This document shows positions 63,354 through 64,000 of a stretch of 64,000 nt of DNA, piece by piece. This DNA is from Sphagnum compactum (Eukaryota > Bryophyta > Sphagnopsida > Sphagnales): assembly GCA_965153455.1 (NCBI GenBank), contig OZ234497.1, forward strand, positions 19,027,872 through 19,091,871, written 5' to 3'. How positions within the stretch are numbered: position 1 is the first letter of the stretch; every line of letters starts with the position of its first letter. The notes under the pieces were generated by a model. That model saw nothing but the letters and a program-made list of their open reading frames with translations. It ran no database searches and had not been told where the DNA came from. The translations under genes and the position numbers were made by a program.

Positions 63354-63845
63354 GCCAATTCATGGAATTGTAGTTTGTGGGCATGGTCTCATGACAAAAG
63401 ACAATGGCAATTGGAAGGTATACAAGATTGAGATGGTAATTTGGGTGTGGAGCCAATTGATGGAATTATAGTTTGTAAGCATGGTCTCATGACAAAAGAC
63501 AATGGCAATTGGAAGGTATACAAGATTGAGGTGGTAATTTGAGTATTGAGCCAATTGATGCAATTATAGTTTGTAGGCATGATCTTATGACAAAAGACAA
63601 TGGCAATTGGAAGGTATACAAGATTGAGATGGTAATTTGAGCGTGGAGCCAATTGATGGAATTATAGCTTGTAGGCATGGTCTCATGACAAAAGGACAAT
63701 GGCAATTGGAAGGTATACAAGATTGAAATGGTAATTGGGGTGTGTAGCCAATTGATGCAATTATAGTTGGTAGGCATGGTCTCATGACAAAAGACGATCA
63801 CAATTCGAAGGTAGGTATACGAGTTTGACATGGTATTTTGGGTGT
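63354..63845. repeat. 98-bp tandem repeat, five copies
   Basis: Units starting AGCCAATTGATGGAATTATA occur at about 63354, 63452, 63549, 63647 and 63747. Each continues GCATGGTCTCATGACAAAAG and CAATTGGAAGGTATACAAGA. Overlapping minus-strand open frames are repeat by-products. Confidence 0.95.
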
Positions 63846-64000
63846 GGTTCAATGAAGTGATGACACCTACTCATAGTGCAAAGGTGCTTGATATGTAGTA
63901 TTGGCTTTAAGATACAAATTTTGGTTGTCACACTAGCTACATGGATCCTCTTTGTCTCTAGCTTTTATGATAGAGTTGATTGGTTGATGGGTGGGCCAAC

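Noticed and set aside
63354-63845. CRISPR-like regular array
   Set aside because: Contiguous 98-bp units without spacers in a eukaryotic genome; an ordinary tandem repeat.

Overview
The window is a piece of a land-plant nuclear genome. It holds four or five ordinary eukaryotic genes, mostly with short GT-AG introns, one nuclear-type tRNA gene, and about 85% AT-rich intergenic DNA full of decayed transposons and tandem repeats. The genes (a POLTERGEIST-type PP2C, a peroxisomal SCP2, a GPC1-type acyltransferase and a protein adenylyltransferase SelO) are of plant type. The transposon styles suggest a seed-free plant (lycophyte, fern or bryophyte), but that is an inference and the species is not identified.

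Layout. 1-6.5 kb: minus-strand, decayed Ty3/gypsy-type LTR retrotransposon, cut by the left window edge. In its own reading direction it has a putative 5' LTR with a TATA box, a GC-rich repeated leader, Gag with zinc knuckles, an aspartic protease, a C5-cytosine DNA methyltransferase-like domain, reverse transcriptase and the start of RNase H. The methyltransferase between protease and RT is the most unusual item here. 6.5-13.4 kb: AT-rich DNA without a supportable gene. 13.4 kb: tRNA-Ala(AGC). 14.8-15.4 kb: a 70-bp tandem array directly upstream of a small intronless gene with a KSGHGGKFTW motif. 15.4-27.1 kb: intergenic, with old tandem duplications and one half of a MITE-like pair. 27.1-30.9 kb: PP2C gene, six exons. 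31.7-32.0 kb: a hairpin and the second MITE copy. 34.1-35.8 kb: SCP2 gene, four exons. 37.2-40.5 kb: GPC1 gene on the minus strand, convergent with SCP2; its TATA box abuts a CCCGGGTA minisatellite. 41.2-42.8 kb: two more tandem arrays.

43.6-51.2 kb is a nested transposon graveyard. A pogo/Tigger-like DDE transposase gene has been split by a solo LTR, by a roughly 1.4-kb insertion carrying a SINE-like segment and TAGG microsatellite, and by a second solo LTR. A third solo LTR sits in the minisatellite tail. All three solo LTRs belong to one family and each has a perfect 5-bp target-site duplication. 53.1-59.0 kb: nine-exon SelO gene on the minus strand, with a G-box/ABRE-like cluster just upstream. 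59.4-64 kb: intergenic DNA with 33-bp and 98-bp tandem repeats and a 1.5-kb extremely AT-rich tract.

The genes do not form a pathway. SCP2 and GPC1 both concern lipids, but their adjacency is probably chance. Exon structures come from conserved splice signals, reading-phase arithmetic and recalled family sequence; no alignment or search was run.
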